From assembly GCF_028747805.1 (NCBI RefSeq), contig NZ_CP114887.1:3514001-3578000 (forward strand): a DNA stretch of 64,000 nucleotides. Reading direction: 5' to 3'. How positions within the stretch are numbered: position 1 is the stretch's first letter; each line of letters starts with the position of its first letter. The DNA is from Solibacillus daqui. Lineage in GTDB: Bacteria; Bacillota; Bacilli; Bacillales_A; Planococcaceae. The notes beneath the pieces are model-generated. The model searched no databases. It saw nothing but the letters and a program-made list of their open reading frames with translations, and was not told the DNA's origin. A program made the position numbers and the translations under genes. Below, piece by piece: positions 8,982 to 18,375 of the stretch.

Positions 8982-9824
8982 TTATAATTTAGTTGCATTC
9001 GGTAACTCTTGTACTATAATTTTATTCATTTTACAAAAATGTTTTAAAAATTGTTGTGCCAGTTCGTGTTCCTTTGGGTCACTTTTAAGTGAAACGATAT
9101 CAAGCAAAATTTGAGCCATCCATGAATTATTAAAATAACGGTATTTACCAGTATTCCACGAGGTTTTTTTAGAGGATTTATCCTTTACATAATTATCCCA
9201 TGAAGGCAGCGCATAGGATTCCTGTTCTGTAAGTTGAAGTTTATATTTTGAATGAGCCGGAATATACCCATCTTCACAAAGCTTACCGATAAAGTCTTCA
9301 TTCACCATATAGACACCTAAAATACGTCTTTCTTCTCCAGGAACACTAGAATTTTTTTCTGTTAATAGGACAGCGCTATTTTGGTGCAAGCGAATTGGCT
9401 TATTCGGTTTCCCTTTATCATTTCCACTTTTTACTACTCCCGAGAAAACTCTCCCCTCTGAAAAGGAACTATTCTTTTCTACAGTGTCACACCAATAAAC
9501 CATTTGTGATTCAGGATGAAGTTTATAATGTTTCATTAGTTTTTCATGTTCCAAACGAAGCTCCTGTTTTCTTCGATGTAGTTGTCTCTCTTCTTCTTTT
9601 TGTAATTCTTCCACTTTTCGTTCATTTTCTTTTTTTTGTATAATTCCCTCTAGTATTATAGCCATACTTTGATCATGTAACTTTAAGTGCTTACCAAATA
9701 CATCTGGAAAAACAAATAATTTATTTTCGGACGCAAAATTTATTTCAATGCTAGATTCAGTATGTTTAACTATGCTCCCCATACCAAAACGCTTGTGTGT
9801 AACTTTCTTATTGATTAAGTTCAA
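8982..9824 (-). CDS. Conserved hypothetical protein with KOW/SH3-like N-terminus
   Basis: A 280-residue cytoplasmic protein. Residues 1-50 resemble a small beta-barrel (VTHKRFGMGSIV, INFASENKLFVFPDVFG), as in KOW/CarD-like or SH3-like modules. Residues 60-100 form a charged coiled coil (KKENERKVEELQKEEER), followed by a conserved alpha/beta region with ESQMVYWCD, NKGKPNKPIRLHQNSAVLLT-like text and SWMAQILLDI near the end. It resembles proteins of unknown function common in Firmicutes. Starts at TTG after AAGGAGGATT. I cannot assign a function. Confidence 0.65.
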   Translation of the reverse strand: MNLINKKVTHKRFGMGSIVKHTESSIEINFASENKLFVFPDVFGKHLKLHDQSMAIILEGIIQKKENERKVEELQKEEERQLHRRKQELRLEHEKLMKHYKLHPESQMVYWCDTVEKNSSFSEGRVFSGVVKSGNDKGKPNKPIRLHQNSAVLLTEKNSSVPGEERRILGVYMVNEDFIGKLCEDGYIPAHSKYKLQLTEQESYALPSWDNYVKDKSSKKTSWNTGKYRYFNNSWMAQILLDIVSLKSDPKEHELAQQFLKHFCKMNKIIVQELPNATKL

Positions 9825-10481
9825 TATTCTAATCCTCCTTGTGAAATAAAAGCTGGGTTACCACTAAAAAGTCTATAGATAATTTTATTCAACTAACTTA
9901 CGTAAAAACTCACACAACTGCTTGAACAACTTTGTACTTCGGTTTCAGAAAAATACATATCGTTTTACTAGCACTAAATGACGTCTTTTCTCATGTGGAT
10001 TTCATTAAATAATTTATCCACAAAAAAAAAACCAAAAATTAAATTATTCCCTTTCCATAAATTTGAAACAAAGTCGTCGAAATTAAGAACAATTTCGGAA
10101 GCTGCTTCATAAATAAATACTTGTTTTTTTCCCAATAATTATATAGTGCCCTCATAACCTATAATCAATACTAAAAATTACTTTCTTAGAAAAGAAACGG
10201 ATAAAATACTTCGTACGTTAATCATGCATTCTGCGCGTGAGATATTTTCATTTATGTTTCATTTTAGACAACACATTTAGCACAAATGATGACTTTTCTT
10301 ATTTAGATTTCATTGAAAAATCTATTATTTCCTATCCATAAAAAAAGACCCTCGTTTCGCAATGGTTATTTGCGCAAACATTAGAATCGATATTGATAAT
10401 ATTTACTTTTTCAAGTAATACAATACTGTTTGAAATTTTTTAACGATGGAATGTCTTATTAAAGAGGTGAGTTATCTTATA
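9825..10481. other. Gene-free AT-rich stretch with degenerate direct repeat
   Basis: No credible gene in about 650 bases. It holds two diverged copies of a roughly 60-base block, at about 9970-10030 and 10270-10330. Both contain TAGCAC-AAATGA, CTTTTCT and a GATTTCATT core and are followed by A runs. It may be residue of an old duplication or of decayed genes. Confidence 0.4.
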
Positions 10482-10516
10482 AAAAAAGCAATTAGGCATC
10501 AGCCTAACTGCTTCAA
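10482..10516 (-). terminator. Terminator after VOC gene
   Basis: AAGCAATTAGGC / GCCTAACTGCTT stem with a run of T on the minus strand, 17 bases beyond the VOC gene. Confidence 0.75.
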
Positions 10517-10532
10517 GATTTTCATTTTTTAT

Positions 10533-10904
10533 TCATCTATGCTGATCAATAAGAATGGGATTGCCATCAGGATCTTCAATGGTAAAGCTTGCAGGGCCTT
10601 GACTTGATTCATCTGCTTCCGTCAGTAATGGAATGCCTTTTGCCTTAAGCTGTTTCTGTAGATCACGAATATCCGTAAACGAACTCAAATTTTCTGCATT
10701 TTCATTCCACCCGGGATTAAACGTCAAAATATTTTTGTCGAACATATTTTGAAATAACCCAATAATGGTACTTTCATTTTTCATAATGAGCCAATTTTGC
10801 GAAATATCTCCGCCTAAATCTTGAAATCCTAAACTTTCGTAAAAAGCTTTTGATTTATGAATATCTTTTACATTTAAACTTACCGAAAATGCACCTAGTT
10901 TCAT
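10533..10904 (-). CDS. VOC/glyoxalase family protein
   Basis: A 123-residue single-domain vicinal-oxygen-chelate protein: [21 protein letters not shown] at the start of the first beta-alpha-beta-beta-beta unit and [16 protein letters not shown] at the end of the second. Members include glyoxalases, fosfomycin and bleomycin resistance proteins and dioxygenases, so the substrate is open. TAGGAGGATAT directly precedes the ATG. Stands alone between a terminator and a promoter region. Confidence 0.85.
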   Translation of the reverse strand: MKLGAFSVSLNVKDIHKSKAFYESLGFQDLGGDISQNWLIMKNESTIIGLFQNMFDKNILTFNPGWNENAENLSSFTDIRDLQKQLKAKGIPLLTEADESSQGPASFTIEDPDGNPILIDQHR

Positions 10905-11161
10905 ATATCCTCCTATAAAAAATTAATAATAAAGAAAGTATACAACATTACCTTCTAGAACATCATTCAGTTTGTCCAATTTTTTTAAAGTTAATCTGAC
11001 AGCATTCTTCACCGGTTACACTAACAAGTCGTCCCTAGAATTTGTTGATGATCCAGTATTTAAATGATTGATTATTCATATTCTTATATACTATAATTAA
11101 TTTACAAATTTTTCAAATATCCAGTGCCGTGAATGGTAACGCTAAAGAGGAGTTGTTGTCT

Positions 11162-11701
11162 ATGAATTTCATCACATGGATGATCGTCGCGTGTGAAATC
11201 GGCTTTTGGATTGTTATCTTGCTAGGGCTCATCACACGATACATTCTCAAATATGAACGACTGGGACTTTTTTTTCTTGCCTTGACGCCAGTAATTGATT
11301 TAATATTACTCATCGTCACAGCAACTGACTTGTACAATGGAGCAACCGCGACGCAAGTGCATGCAATCGCTGCCATTTACCTTGGAGTGTCAATCGCGTT
11401 TGGAAAAAGTATGATTCACTGGGCGGACGAACGTTTTATTTATTACATTCAAAAACAAGGACCAAAACCGATAAGGAAAACAGGCTACGCATATGCACGT
11501 CATTCGATGAAAGGTTCATTACAACACGTTCTTGCCTATATCATCGGTGCTGCATTTCTAGTGGCCATGATTTATTTCATCAATGCCCCAGCAAAAACGG
11601 AAGTGTTTTTAGAAACATTGAAAATATGGGCACTTGTGCTCGGTATTGATTTTGTTTTCTCTATTTCTTATTTCATTTGGCCAAGACCCGAGAAAGCCTA
11701 G
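11162..11701 (+). CDS. Four-segment integral membrane protein
   Basis: About 179 residues with hydrophobic segments near residues 5-25, 35-55, 68-85 and 125-165 and a basic cytoplasmic loop (QKQGPKPIRKTGYAYARH). It ends in PRPEKA. It resembles uncharacterised Bacillus membrane proteins of the YmcC type, without a known activity. The start is the ATG of MNFITWMI, which has AAAGAGGAG at good distance; the frame is open further upstream from a GTG without support. A strong terminator follows. Confidence 0.65.
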   Translation: MNFITWMIVACEIGFWIVILLGLITRYILKYERLGLFFLALTPVIDLILLIVTATDLYNGATATQVHAIAAIYLGVSIAFGKSMIHWADERFIYYIQKQGPKPIRKTGYAYARHSMKGSLQHVLAYIIGAAFLVAMIYFINAPAKTEVFLETLKIWALVLGIDFVFSISYFIWPRPEKA

Positions 11702-11758
11702 TAAAGTCCATTCTGTAATTAGTTTAGAAACTTTTGTCAGTAATAATAAAATGCAATC

Positions 11759-11802
11759 AAAAAAGCCTTGTTGAACTTTATTGTTCAACAAGGCTTTTTG
11801 GT
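11759..11802 (+). terminator. Terminator after membrane protein gene
   Basis: AAAAGCCTTGTTGAAC / GTTCAACAAGGCTTTT with a T run. Confidence 0.85.
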
Positions 11803-12074
11803 ATATCGCGGTATAGAAAATGTATATTCTACACCGGGTTCAAGGACCATTTTTGATTGGAATTACTAGAAGTATAAGGGCACATAGAAATTTGATAATA
11901 ATAAGTAATTTATTTCATGTGAGTAACAAAAAAGACTTCGAATTTTAAAGTTTCGACCGATAAAGATTATGGACATCATTTATGAATCGAAAGGGCTATT
12001 GTAAAGCGTTTTTCGAAATAATGCATCGTAAGAAAGAGCTTAAAAAGCTTATACAGAAAAAGGAGAACCGTTAC
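11803..12074. other. Upstream region of the chemoreceptor gene
   Basis: A small hairpin (GGTATAGAA / TTCTACACC, about 11810-11838), then AT-rich DNA. CCGATAAA near 11958 resembles the -10 element of a SigD motility promoter, but no good -35 TAAA lies at the expected distance, so the promoter is not certain. AAAGGAGAA at about 12059-12067 is the ribosome binding site of the next gene. Confidence 0.35.
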
Positions 12075-14039
12075 ATGAAAAATTTATTTAGTAGCCTTAG
12101 AAACAAGCTGTATATTGCGTTTGCACTTGTATTAGTAATCCCAGTTGTTTTAGTAGGGAGCCTCTCCTATCTAGCAGCAAAAGATTCAATTGAAGAAGAA
12201 ATTCTTTATAGTGCTAACGAGAGTATTAATGTATTAAACTCACTCATTGACAAAACTATGAGTGAAAAAAAGCATGAAATAAGTGTTTTTAGTGAGGTAA
12301 TCAATTCTTCAAATTATGGTCAGGGGGAAGCGTCTTTAAGAGCATCTCTTTCACAATATATTAAGCAAAACTCTGATACAATAAGTGTATATGTAGGTAC
12401 TACAGAAGGGGCATTCATTCAAGAACCAAAATTAATAACGGATACTAATTATAACCCTACGGAAAGAGATTGGTATAAAAAAGCTGTCGAATTTCAAGGA
12501 GAGCCAATTATTACAGAGCCTTATGTTGGTAAGGGAACTGGAGAAATGATTGTTACAGTTGCTCAGCAGTTAAAAGACCGTTCAGGGGTTGTAGCAGTAG
12601 ATCTTAAATTAACTAATTTACAAAAAGTGTCAGATTCCATTCGTATTGGGAAAAATGGATACTCTTCCATTTTTGATGTCAACAAAAAAGTTATCTCACA
12701 CCCTACATTAGAAGGCGGTGGAGAAGTAAAAGAAAGCTTCATGGATCAGATGTACGAGAAAGAATCTGGTACGTATGATTATGTTTATAAAGGAGATAAC
12801 CGAATATTATTTTTTACAACAAATGAATTGACGGGCTGGAAAATTTCAGGAACAATTTTCTCGAAAGAAATAGATGAATCTGCTTCCTTTATATTGTATA
12901 CAACGTTACTTGTATTAATCATTGCCATTGTAGTTAGCACAATTGCCGTTCATTTCGTCGTAAAAGGAATTATTAGACCGATTGACAATTTAAAAGAAAG
13001 TGCCGTGACAATCAGTAAAGGGGATTTAACTGAAAAAGTGACAATCACTTCGAATGATGAAGTTGGACAATTAGGTCAAGCTTTCAATGATATGCAGGAA
13101 AGTCTACGAACACTTATAAAAAAAGTAGAAGTGAATGCAGAAGAAGTCGCATCTTCAGCGGAAGAGTTAACAGCTAATGCCGATCAAACGAGCTCGGCAA
13201 CCGAGCAAGTGGCAATTGCGATACAAGAAGTTGCTTCTAGTGCAGATACGCAAACAATCAGTGCAAGCAAAAATGCGGATTCTTTAAATGAATTGTCAAA
13301 AGCAATTCTTCATATAGCAGAAATTTCTTCTACAGTATCGGATCTTTCACAGGATGCTTCGATGCAGGCAGATGAGGGTGGTAAAGCCGTTCAAGATACG
13401 AAGGAACAAATGAATTCCATCCATCAATCCGTTTCAGAATCAAATACAAAAATTCAAACGTTGCATGAGCGTTCGCAACAAATTACGTCTATTTTAGATG
13501 TGATTACAGACATTGCGGATCAGACAAACCTTCTGGCTCTAAACGCTGCAATCGAAGCTGCAAGAGCAGGAGAGCATGGGAAAGGTTTCGCCGTAGTTGC
13601 AGATGAGGTGCGTAAACTAGCCGAGCAATCCCAGCAATCTGCGAAACAAATTTTTGAGTTAGTGCATAGTATTCAATCGGATACGGAACAATCGGTGCGC
13701 ATTATGGCTCAAGTGACAGAGGACGTACAAAGTGGCTTACATGTATCAGATGAAGCGATCGCTAAGTTCCAAGTCATCTTGACGAGCATGCGAAAAATTA
13801 CACCACAAATGCAAGAAATATCTTCCGCATCAGAACAGATGTCGGCAAGTGTGCAAGAAGTTACCTCGATTACAGAAGATTTAGCTTTCTCAGCAAAAGA
13901 AAATGCTGCGACATCAGAAGAAGTTGCTGCTTCTACTGAGGAGCAATTAGCATCTATGGAAGAAATCAATGCATCTGCACAATCACTTTCCCACATGGCA
14001 GATGAGTTGAAATTACTTATTAATCAATTTAAATATTAA
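12075..14039 (+). CDS. Methyl-accepting chemotaxis protein (dCache type)
   Basis: A 654-residue chemoreceptor. TM1 near residues 12-34; extracellular double-Cache ligand domain about 40-270 (with [13 protein letters not shown], then [11 protein letters not shown] and [10 protein letters not shown]); TM2 about 273-297; HAMP about 298-350 ([19 protein letters not shown]); then the cytoplasmic signalling helices with the highly conserved hairpin tip [19 protein letters not shown] around residue 485. It would relay ligand binding to CheA/CheW. The true start is ATG 12075 after AAAGGAGAA; the open frame extends 31 codons upstream without a ribosome binding site. The ligand is unknown; the Cache motifs are common in amino-acid sensors. 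Confidence 0.92.
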   Translation: MKNLFSSLRNKLYIAFALVLVIPVVLVGSLSYLAAKDSIEEEILYSANESINVLNSLIDKTMSEKKHEISVFSEVINSSNYGQGEASLRASLSQYIKQNSDTISVYVGTTEGAFIQEPKLITDTNYNPTERDWYKKAVEFQGEPIITEPYVGKGTGEMIVTVAQQLKDRSGVVAVDLKLTNLQKVSDSIRIGKNGYSSIFDVNKKVISHPTLEGGGEVKESFMDQMYEKESGTYDYVYKGDNRILFFTTNELTGWKISGTIFSKEIDESASFILYTTLLVLIIAIVVSTIAVHFVVKGIIRPIDNLKESAVTISKGDLTEKVTITSNDEVGQLGQAFNDMQESLRTLIKKVEVNAEEVASSAEELTANADQTSSATEQVAIAIQEVASSADTQTISASKNADSLNELSKAILHIAEISSTVSDLSQDASMQADEGGKAVQDTKEQMNSIHQSVSESNTKIQTLHERSQQITSILDVITDIADQTNLLALNAAIEAARAGEHGKGFAVVADEVRKLAEQSQQSAKQIFELVHSIQSDTEQSVRIMAQVTEDVQSGLHVSDEAIAKFQVILTSMRKITPQMQEISSASEQMSASVQEVTSITEDLAFSAKENAATSEEVAASTEEQLASMEEINASAQSLSHMADELKLLINQFKY

Positions 14040-14048
14040 ATTCGTAAT

Positions 14049-14087
14049 AAAAAAACCTTTGGATAAAGCCTCCAAAGGTTTTTTGTG
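14049..14087 (+). terminator. Bidirectional terminator between chemoreceptor and alcohol dehydrogenase
   Basis: AAAAAACCTTTGGA / TCCAAAGGTTTTTT stem between convergent genes. Confidence 0.85.
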
Positions 14088-14096
14088 TTTTGGTAA

Positions 14097-15302
14097 TTAA
14101 GAAACTGTTACAGCTTCATTTTGGTTAACTGGCACCACAACCGGTCCCATTGCATTTGTGATAATTTGTTTAATATCTTCAAGAGTAGCTTTTCGTGGGT
14201 TTGTCGCTGCGCAAACATCTAACATCGCATTTTTAGCTAAAATTTCGATGTCTTCGTCTTTCGCACCAAGTTCACGGAAGCCACTTGGAATATTTAAGTC
14301 TTTTGCTAACGCTTCAATAACTGAAATTGCTTTTTCAGCAGCATCGCGCTTGCTTAGCCCTTCAATGTTTGCACCTAATAATTCAGCAATTTTTGCAAAA
14401 CGTTCTGTGCGTGCTGTTAAGTTGAAACGGCAAACATGTGGTAATAAAATTGCGTTACATACACCGTGTGGAAGGTTATAGAAGCCACCTAATTGATGGG
14501 CAATGGCATGTACATAACCTAATGATGCGTTGTTGAACGCCATTCCTGCTAAAAATTGAGCGTAAACCATTTGCTCGCGTGCTTCTAAATCTGCACCGTT
14601 TGCATAAGCACGCGGTAAATACTCAGGAATTAATTGCAGTACTTTTTCGCCACAAGCATCTGTAATTGGCGTTGCATTTGTTGAAACAAATGCTTCGATT
14701 GCATGTGTTAATGCATCTAAGCCAGTTGCTGCCGTTAGTGCTGGTGGTAAACCAATCATTAACTCAGGGTCATTAATTGATACAAGAGGGGTAACATGTT
14801 TGTCGACAATCGCCATTTTTACTTTACGCTCTGTATCTGTAATAATTGTAAAGCGTGTCATTTCACTTGCTGTACCAGCAGTCGTATTGATAGCGATTAA
14901 CGGAACTAATGGATTTTGTGTTTTGTCTACGCCTTCATAATCATGAATGCGTCCACCATTCGAAGCAATAATACCGATACCTTTTGCTGCATCGTGTGCA
15001 CTACCGCCTCCAAGCGATACAATTGAATCACAGTTCTCAGCTACATAAGCCGCGATACCATCTTCAATATTTTTGTCTGTTGGATTTGGTTCTGCTTTCG
15101 GGAAAATTGCCACTTCAATACCTGCATCTGTAATGATATTAGCAATTTGTTCTGAGAGCCCTAATTTGTGTAAGCCCTCATCTGTTACGATCAATGTCTT
15201 CTTCACTTCTAAATCTTTTAGTTTTTTACCAACTTCTTGAATTGCCCCTGGTCCAAATAAGTTTGATGATGGCATGACAAATTGCTTTAGAACGTCTGAC
15301 AT
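14097..15302 (-). CDS. Iron-containing alcohol dehydrogenase
   Basis: A 401-residue group III (iron-activated) NAD-dependent alcohol dehydrogenase. NAD-binding loop SLGGGSAHDAAK; NTTAGTASEMT; metal ligands in DALTHAIEAF and in HAIAHQLGG-HGVCNAILLPH. It closely resembles the EutG/Bacillus methanolicus methanol dehydrogenase branch (FGPGAIQEVG, FPKAEPNPTD, YLPRAYANG). Substrate range cannot be read; short-chain alcohols or aldehydes are likely. Start taken at MSDVLKQF, which has AAGGGGTTG upstream; the longer frame adds 17 unsupported residues. No microcompartment genes nearby. Confidence 0.9.
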   Translation of the reverse strand: MSDVLKQFVMPSSNLFGPGAIQEVGKKLKDLEVKKTLIVTDEGLHKLGLSEQIANIITDAGIEVAIFPKAEPNPTDKNIEDGIAAYVAENCDSIVSLGGGSAHDAAKGIGIIASNGGRIHDYEGVDKTQNPLVPLIAINTTAGTASEMTRFTIITDTERKVKMAIVDKHVTPLVSINDPELMIGLPPALTAATGLDALTHAIEAFVSTNATPITDACGEKVLQLIPEYLPRAYANGADLEAREQMVYAQFLAGMAFNNASLGYVHAIAHQLGGFYNLPHGVCNAILLPHVCRFNLTARTERFAKIAELLGANIEGLSKRDAAEKAISVIEALAKDLNIPSGFRELGAKDEDIEILAKNAMLDVCAATNPRKATLEDIKQIITNAMGPVVVPVNQNEAVTVS

Positions 15303-15619
15303 GTTTCCAACCCCTTTTCCAATGTTAAATATTGCTTGAATGGCAAAAATCACCCTTCAAATTATCCTATTCTATCAACTTTGAAAAAATACTCGGGATT
15401 TTTCAGTTAAATGTATATTTTTAGTGAACGTTATTATGGAATAGTTTATCAATTTCAGTATCCTCAAAAATGGCACTACTGCTTACATCGAAAACAATTA
15501 CCGTGATCGGTTGTTTCATTTCGTAAGTAAAACCTGATTAGGATACACTTAGTTAGATACTTTTTATAGAAGATAATGGCGATTACTACATCCTTCAACT
15601 AAACAGAGCTTTACTCTTG

Positions 15620-16882
15620 TTAGACTCTCCTTATTCGTTGATGTAATAAACCATCCGTACTACTATTTTCACCATAAATAAAATCTTGCATATAGTAGGT
15701 TAAGTATTTCCCATAATTACTTTGCGTATTTAGTAATAATTCATCGACATAATATATACTTTGAGGGATATTATCTAAGATTAAACTCGCAGTTCCTGCA
15801 TAAATACCACAAGCTACTTGGAAGTATGTTGCACTAGTTTTATATTTTTGATAGATATCGCTACTTTTCAATGTGTTATAAATATAAATCTCCTTATCTT
15901 CGAATACTAATAGAACACCAACAAGGTCTTCTCCCTCCACCTCTCCATCAGCCGGGTCTATTAATTTGTGATTCCACTCCCAAAGGTCGTCAACATTATC
16001 CAAATTACCCCTAATCAATGTAGTTGTATACTCGTTGACTCGATAGATAAACCCTAATTCAATATTATAGAGTTTACCTAATGATAGTACTTCTTCATGT
16101 GGCATCAGACATCCATAAAATTCTTTGTTGCCTACCGTTACCTTAAATTCAGTGGCATAGACTTCATCGTATAAATATAGTGGTAAATGGTGTTTTACAA
16201 ACATTGGATAGCTTAAAATAGCTTCATCTAGAAAGCATTCTACGGACCAAGTAGTATAAATAGTTTTAGGTTGTAGAAGGTTTTTGTCTTTATAGATGGA
16301 ATTGTCATGCTCAAAAATGTAACAAGCTAAAGGTTTACTATTGGCATTTTCTTGCAAGAGTTTTAATGCCATCCATTGAACAACGCCTGGATTCATACCT
16401 GATCCAATAATAGCTTTTGTATTAGTAAAGGTTTCTTTCTTTTCTTCAAATCGATTAAATCGTTCAGTTAATGGGAAACCATATAAACTCTCATCTTGGT
16501 CAACCATTGTATTCTCTAATGCTGAGTTAATGTAAAAAACACCAAGTTTATTACAGCACCCTAGCATTTCAATTGTATCTGCCCATGATACATCAATAAC
16601 TAATTTCGTATTTGTTGTTTGTAAATGTTCAGTAAATTTGTCCGTATCATTTAAGTCAAATTGCAATAGTGTCAACTTATCTATTAAATTTGGAAACAAT
16701 GATTTGTAATAATCTATTTTATGTTGATTGTGATCTATTAAAAAAAGCTGAGAATTTTTAATAACACTATGAATAGAATCGTTTTTGTCAATAGCAGACT
16801 GATTCAAAATTGATAGAATTGATTTAGCAACACCGCCCATACTTCCAAGTATCGTGATTCTATATTGTTCTTTTTCTTTCAA
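15620..16882 (-). CDS. Saccharopine dehydrogenase-fold, homospermidine-synthase-like protein
   Basis: A 420-residue protein with an N-terminal NAD(P)-binding Rossmann region (ITILGSMGGVAKSIL), a conserved substrate-side segment (IIGSGMNPGVVQWMALKLL) and a C-terminal domain containing WEWNHKLIDPADGEVEGED. The arrangement, particularly GxNPG and the short DNxIYKD/TWSVECF region, fits the homospermidine synthase / saccharopine dehydrogenase superfamily, which forms or breaks C-N bonds via imines. Length is slightly below the roughly 470 aa of classical homospermidine synthases. It is monocistronic with no polyamine genes beside it, so opine or polyamine chemistry is inference. Starts at ATG; weak AAAGGGTGC-like site upstream. 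Confidence 0.6.
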   Translation of the reverse strand: MKEKEQYRITILGSMGGVAKSILSILNQSAIDKNDSIHSVIKNSQLFLIDHNQHKIDYYKSLFPNLIDKLTLLQFDLNDTDKFTEHLQTTNTKLVIDVSWADTIEMLGCCNKLGVFYINSALENTMVDQDESLYGFPLTERFNRFEEKKETFTNTKAIIGSGMNPGVVQWMALKLLQENANSKPLACYIFEHDNSIYKDKNLLQPKTIYTTWSVECFLDEAILSYPMFVKHHLPLYLYDEVYATEFKVTVGNKEFYGCLMPHEEVLSLGKLYNIELGFIYRVNEYTTTLIRGNLDNVDDLWEWNHKLIDPADGEVEGEDLVGVLLVFEDKEIYIYNTLKSSDIYQKYKTSATYFQVACGIYAGTASLILDNIPQSIYYVDELLLNTQSNYGKYLTYYMQDFIYGENSSTDGLLHQRIRRV

Positions 16883-17342
16883 AGCAAAGCACCCTTTTCA
16901 TATTTTTTTATAGCTTATGTTTTTTAAGTGCTCTCACCTGTATGAAACAACTATATTAAATGAGAATTAACTTACAAATTTATTTGTAAGCGCAAATAAC
17001 ATCGCACGTTCAACAAATTTAACTGACATAAAACAATAATGAAGATAAATGAAATTGGAATTTTTTTATGAAACGATAGAGCGTCAATTATTATGGAAAT
17101 CGCGTACTCAAGCTTTCCACAAAAGTAGTGAATCGAACTTAGTGGCTTGGTGTGAAAAAAAATGTTCCTGTTCAAAGTATGTATAAGAAGCTAGATGAAT
17201 CTTCAAGACGCGTTAAATGGGGGAAATTATGGAATTAGTAAATACATTTCTCCAAAAGAAGAAGAGGATGAAATGAAAGCAGAGTTATACAGCTATACGG
17301 AAAAATTTTTTCCAACTGCCAAAAATTCATCATTAACTAAAT
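16883..17342. other. Gene-free stretch, possible decayed coding DNA
   Basis: No ribosome-binding-site-supported gene. A short plus-strand frame ending near 17236 reads as a protein tail (MYKKLDESSRRVKWGK), and an adjoining frame contains MKAELYSYTEKFFP. Together these suggest the end of a decayed gene rather than an active one. Confidence 0.3.
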
Positions 17343-17398
17343 TGAAAAGCAGACGGCCAACAAGAGGTATTCCCCCTTCTAAACCGTCTGCTTTTTAA
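17343..17398 (-). terminator. Long-loop terminator, repeated at 61139
   Basis: AAAAGCAGACGG / CCGTCTGCTTTTT stem enclosing a loop of about 28 bases, with T runs on both sides; downstream of the ZIP gene. An element nearly identical in stem and much of the loop lies downstream of the rRNA methyltransferase gene. Confidence 0.7.
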
Positions 17399-17479
17399 GT
17401 TACATGGAATAATTAAATTCAAAAAACAATCCCACCTAATAAAACAAACGGTAAAGTTTGGGCAATTGTTGTAGATATT

Positions 17480-18205
17480 TTAGCGAAACCAATCTGTTAG
17501 AATGACCATTGTAAGAAAACCAAAAATGAAGGCTATTGTTGCCGCTCTTTCATTGCCATCTCCATGACTCTCCGGAATTAATTCTTTGTACACAACAAAG
17601 AGCATTGAACCCGCAGCAAAAGCAAGTCCATAAGGGATAATATAATCAAACGATTCTCCAAATAACATCCCAATTAGTCCAGCACACATTTCTATAATAC
17701 CTGTAATAGTTGCAAAAAAAACCGCCTTACCATGTCTTACATTTTGTGTTATTAAAAATAGAGCAACCAAAAATCCATCTGGTACATTTTGAAGTCCGAT
17801 AGCAAGGGAAACAAGTGCTCCCAACTCCTGTTCATTACTTACATTACTTATTCCAACAGACAGACCCTCTGGTAAGTTATGTAGAGACATGGCAATTAAA
17901 AACAAAATGATTACACTAGAATTATCTGCTGGTTTGCGAGAGTGCTCTAAATCAACATGTGGAATAAGACTTTCTAATATCGTGAGGACAAATGTACCAA
18001 TCAGCATCCCAATTACCAACACAATTATGTTAGACAGTTTTAGAGCAGACGGAATTAAACCATAGGCTGAAGCTGCAACCATTATGCCTGCTGTATAAGC
18101 TAGCAATATATCCTTTCCTTTATGGGAAACATTTTTAATTAACAATACAGGTATTGCTCCCAAGCCTGTACAAAGAGAAGAAAGAATTATAGGTAAATAC
18201 TGCAT
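17480..18205 (-). CDS. ZIP-family metal transporter
   Basis: A 241-residue, roughly eight-segment membrane protein of the ZIP family, which imports Zn2+ or other divalent cations. Diagnostic is the helix IV motif SLHNLPEGLSVG; helix V contains GLQNVPDGFLVALF, and a His/Asp-rich loop (PHVDLEHSRKPADN) lies between helices III and IV. GGAGGATCT gives a firm ATG start. The promoter region contains the dyad AGTAACTGTTACT, a possible metal-regulator operator. Monocistronic. Confidence 0.88.
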   Translation of the reverse strand: MQYLPIILSSLCTGLGAIPVLLIKNVSHKGKDILLAYTAGIMVAASAYGLIPSALKLSNIIVLVIGMLIGTFVLTILESLIPHVDLEHSRKPADNSSVIILFLIAMSLHNLPEGLSVGISNVSNEQELGALVSLAIGLQNVPDGFLVALFLITQNVRHGKAVFFATITGIIEMCAGLIGMLFGESFDYIIPYGLAFAAGSMLFVVYKELIPESHGDGNERAATIAFIFGFLTMVILTDWFR

Positions 18206-18260
18206 TTAGATCCTCCAGAATCGGGTTAATACATGTTATGTTGAAATTCTAGTAACATGC

Positions 18261-18273
18261 AGTAACTGTTACT
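18261..18273 (-). promoter_or_regulatory. AGTAACTGTTACT dyad upstream of ZIP gene
   Basis: Perfect AGTAAC-T-GTTACT palindrome about 55 bases upstream of the ZIP start, with an additional AGTAAC half-site 10 bases before it. Candidate repressor site; it does not match the Zur or MntR consensus I know. Confidence 0.4.
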
Positions 18274-18337
18274 CCATTAAAAATGAATCGTAACCCCATC
18301 CTGTCGCAATTCTTAATTGTATTTCTTTAGATCCAAT

Positions 18338-18375
18338 AAAAAAAATGAGTGACTTCATAATTATGTGTCACTCAA
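18338..18375 (-). terminator. Terminator overlapping phosphodiesterase stop codon
   Basis: GAGTGAC / GTCACTC stem followed by a long T run on the minus strand; one arm is formed by the last codons of the gene. Confidence 0.65.

Noticed and set aside
17195..17398. Plus-strand frame of 67 codons
   Set aside because: It runs into the terminator stem of the repeat element and lacks a ribosome binding site; at most a relic.
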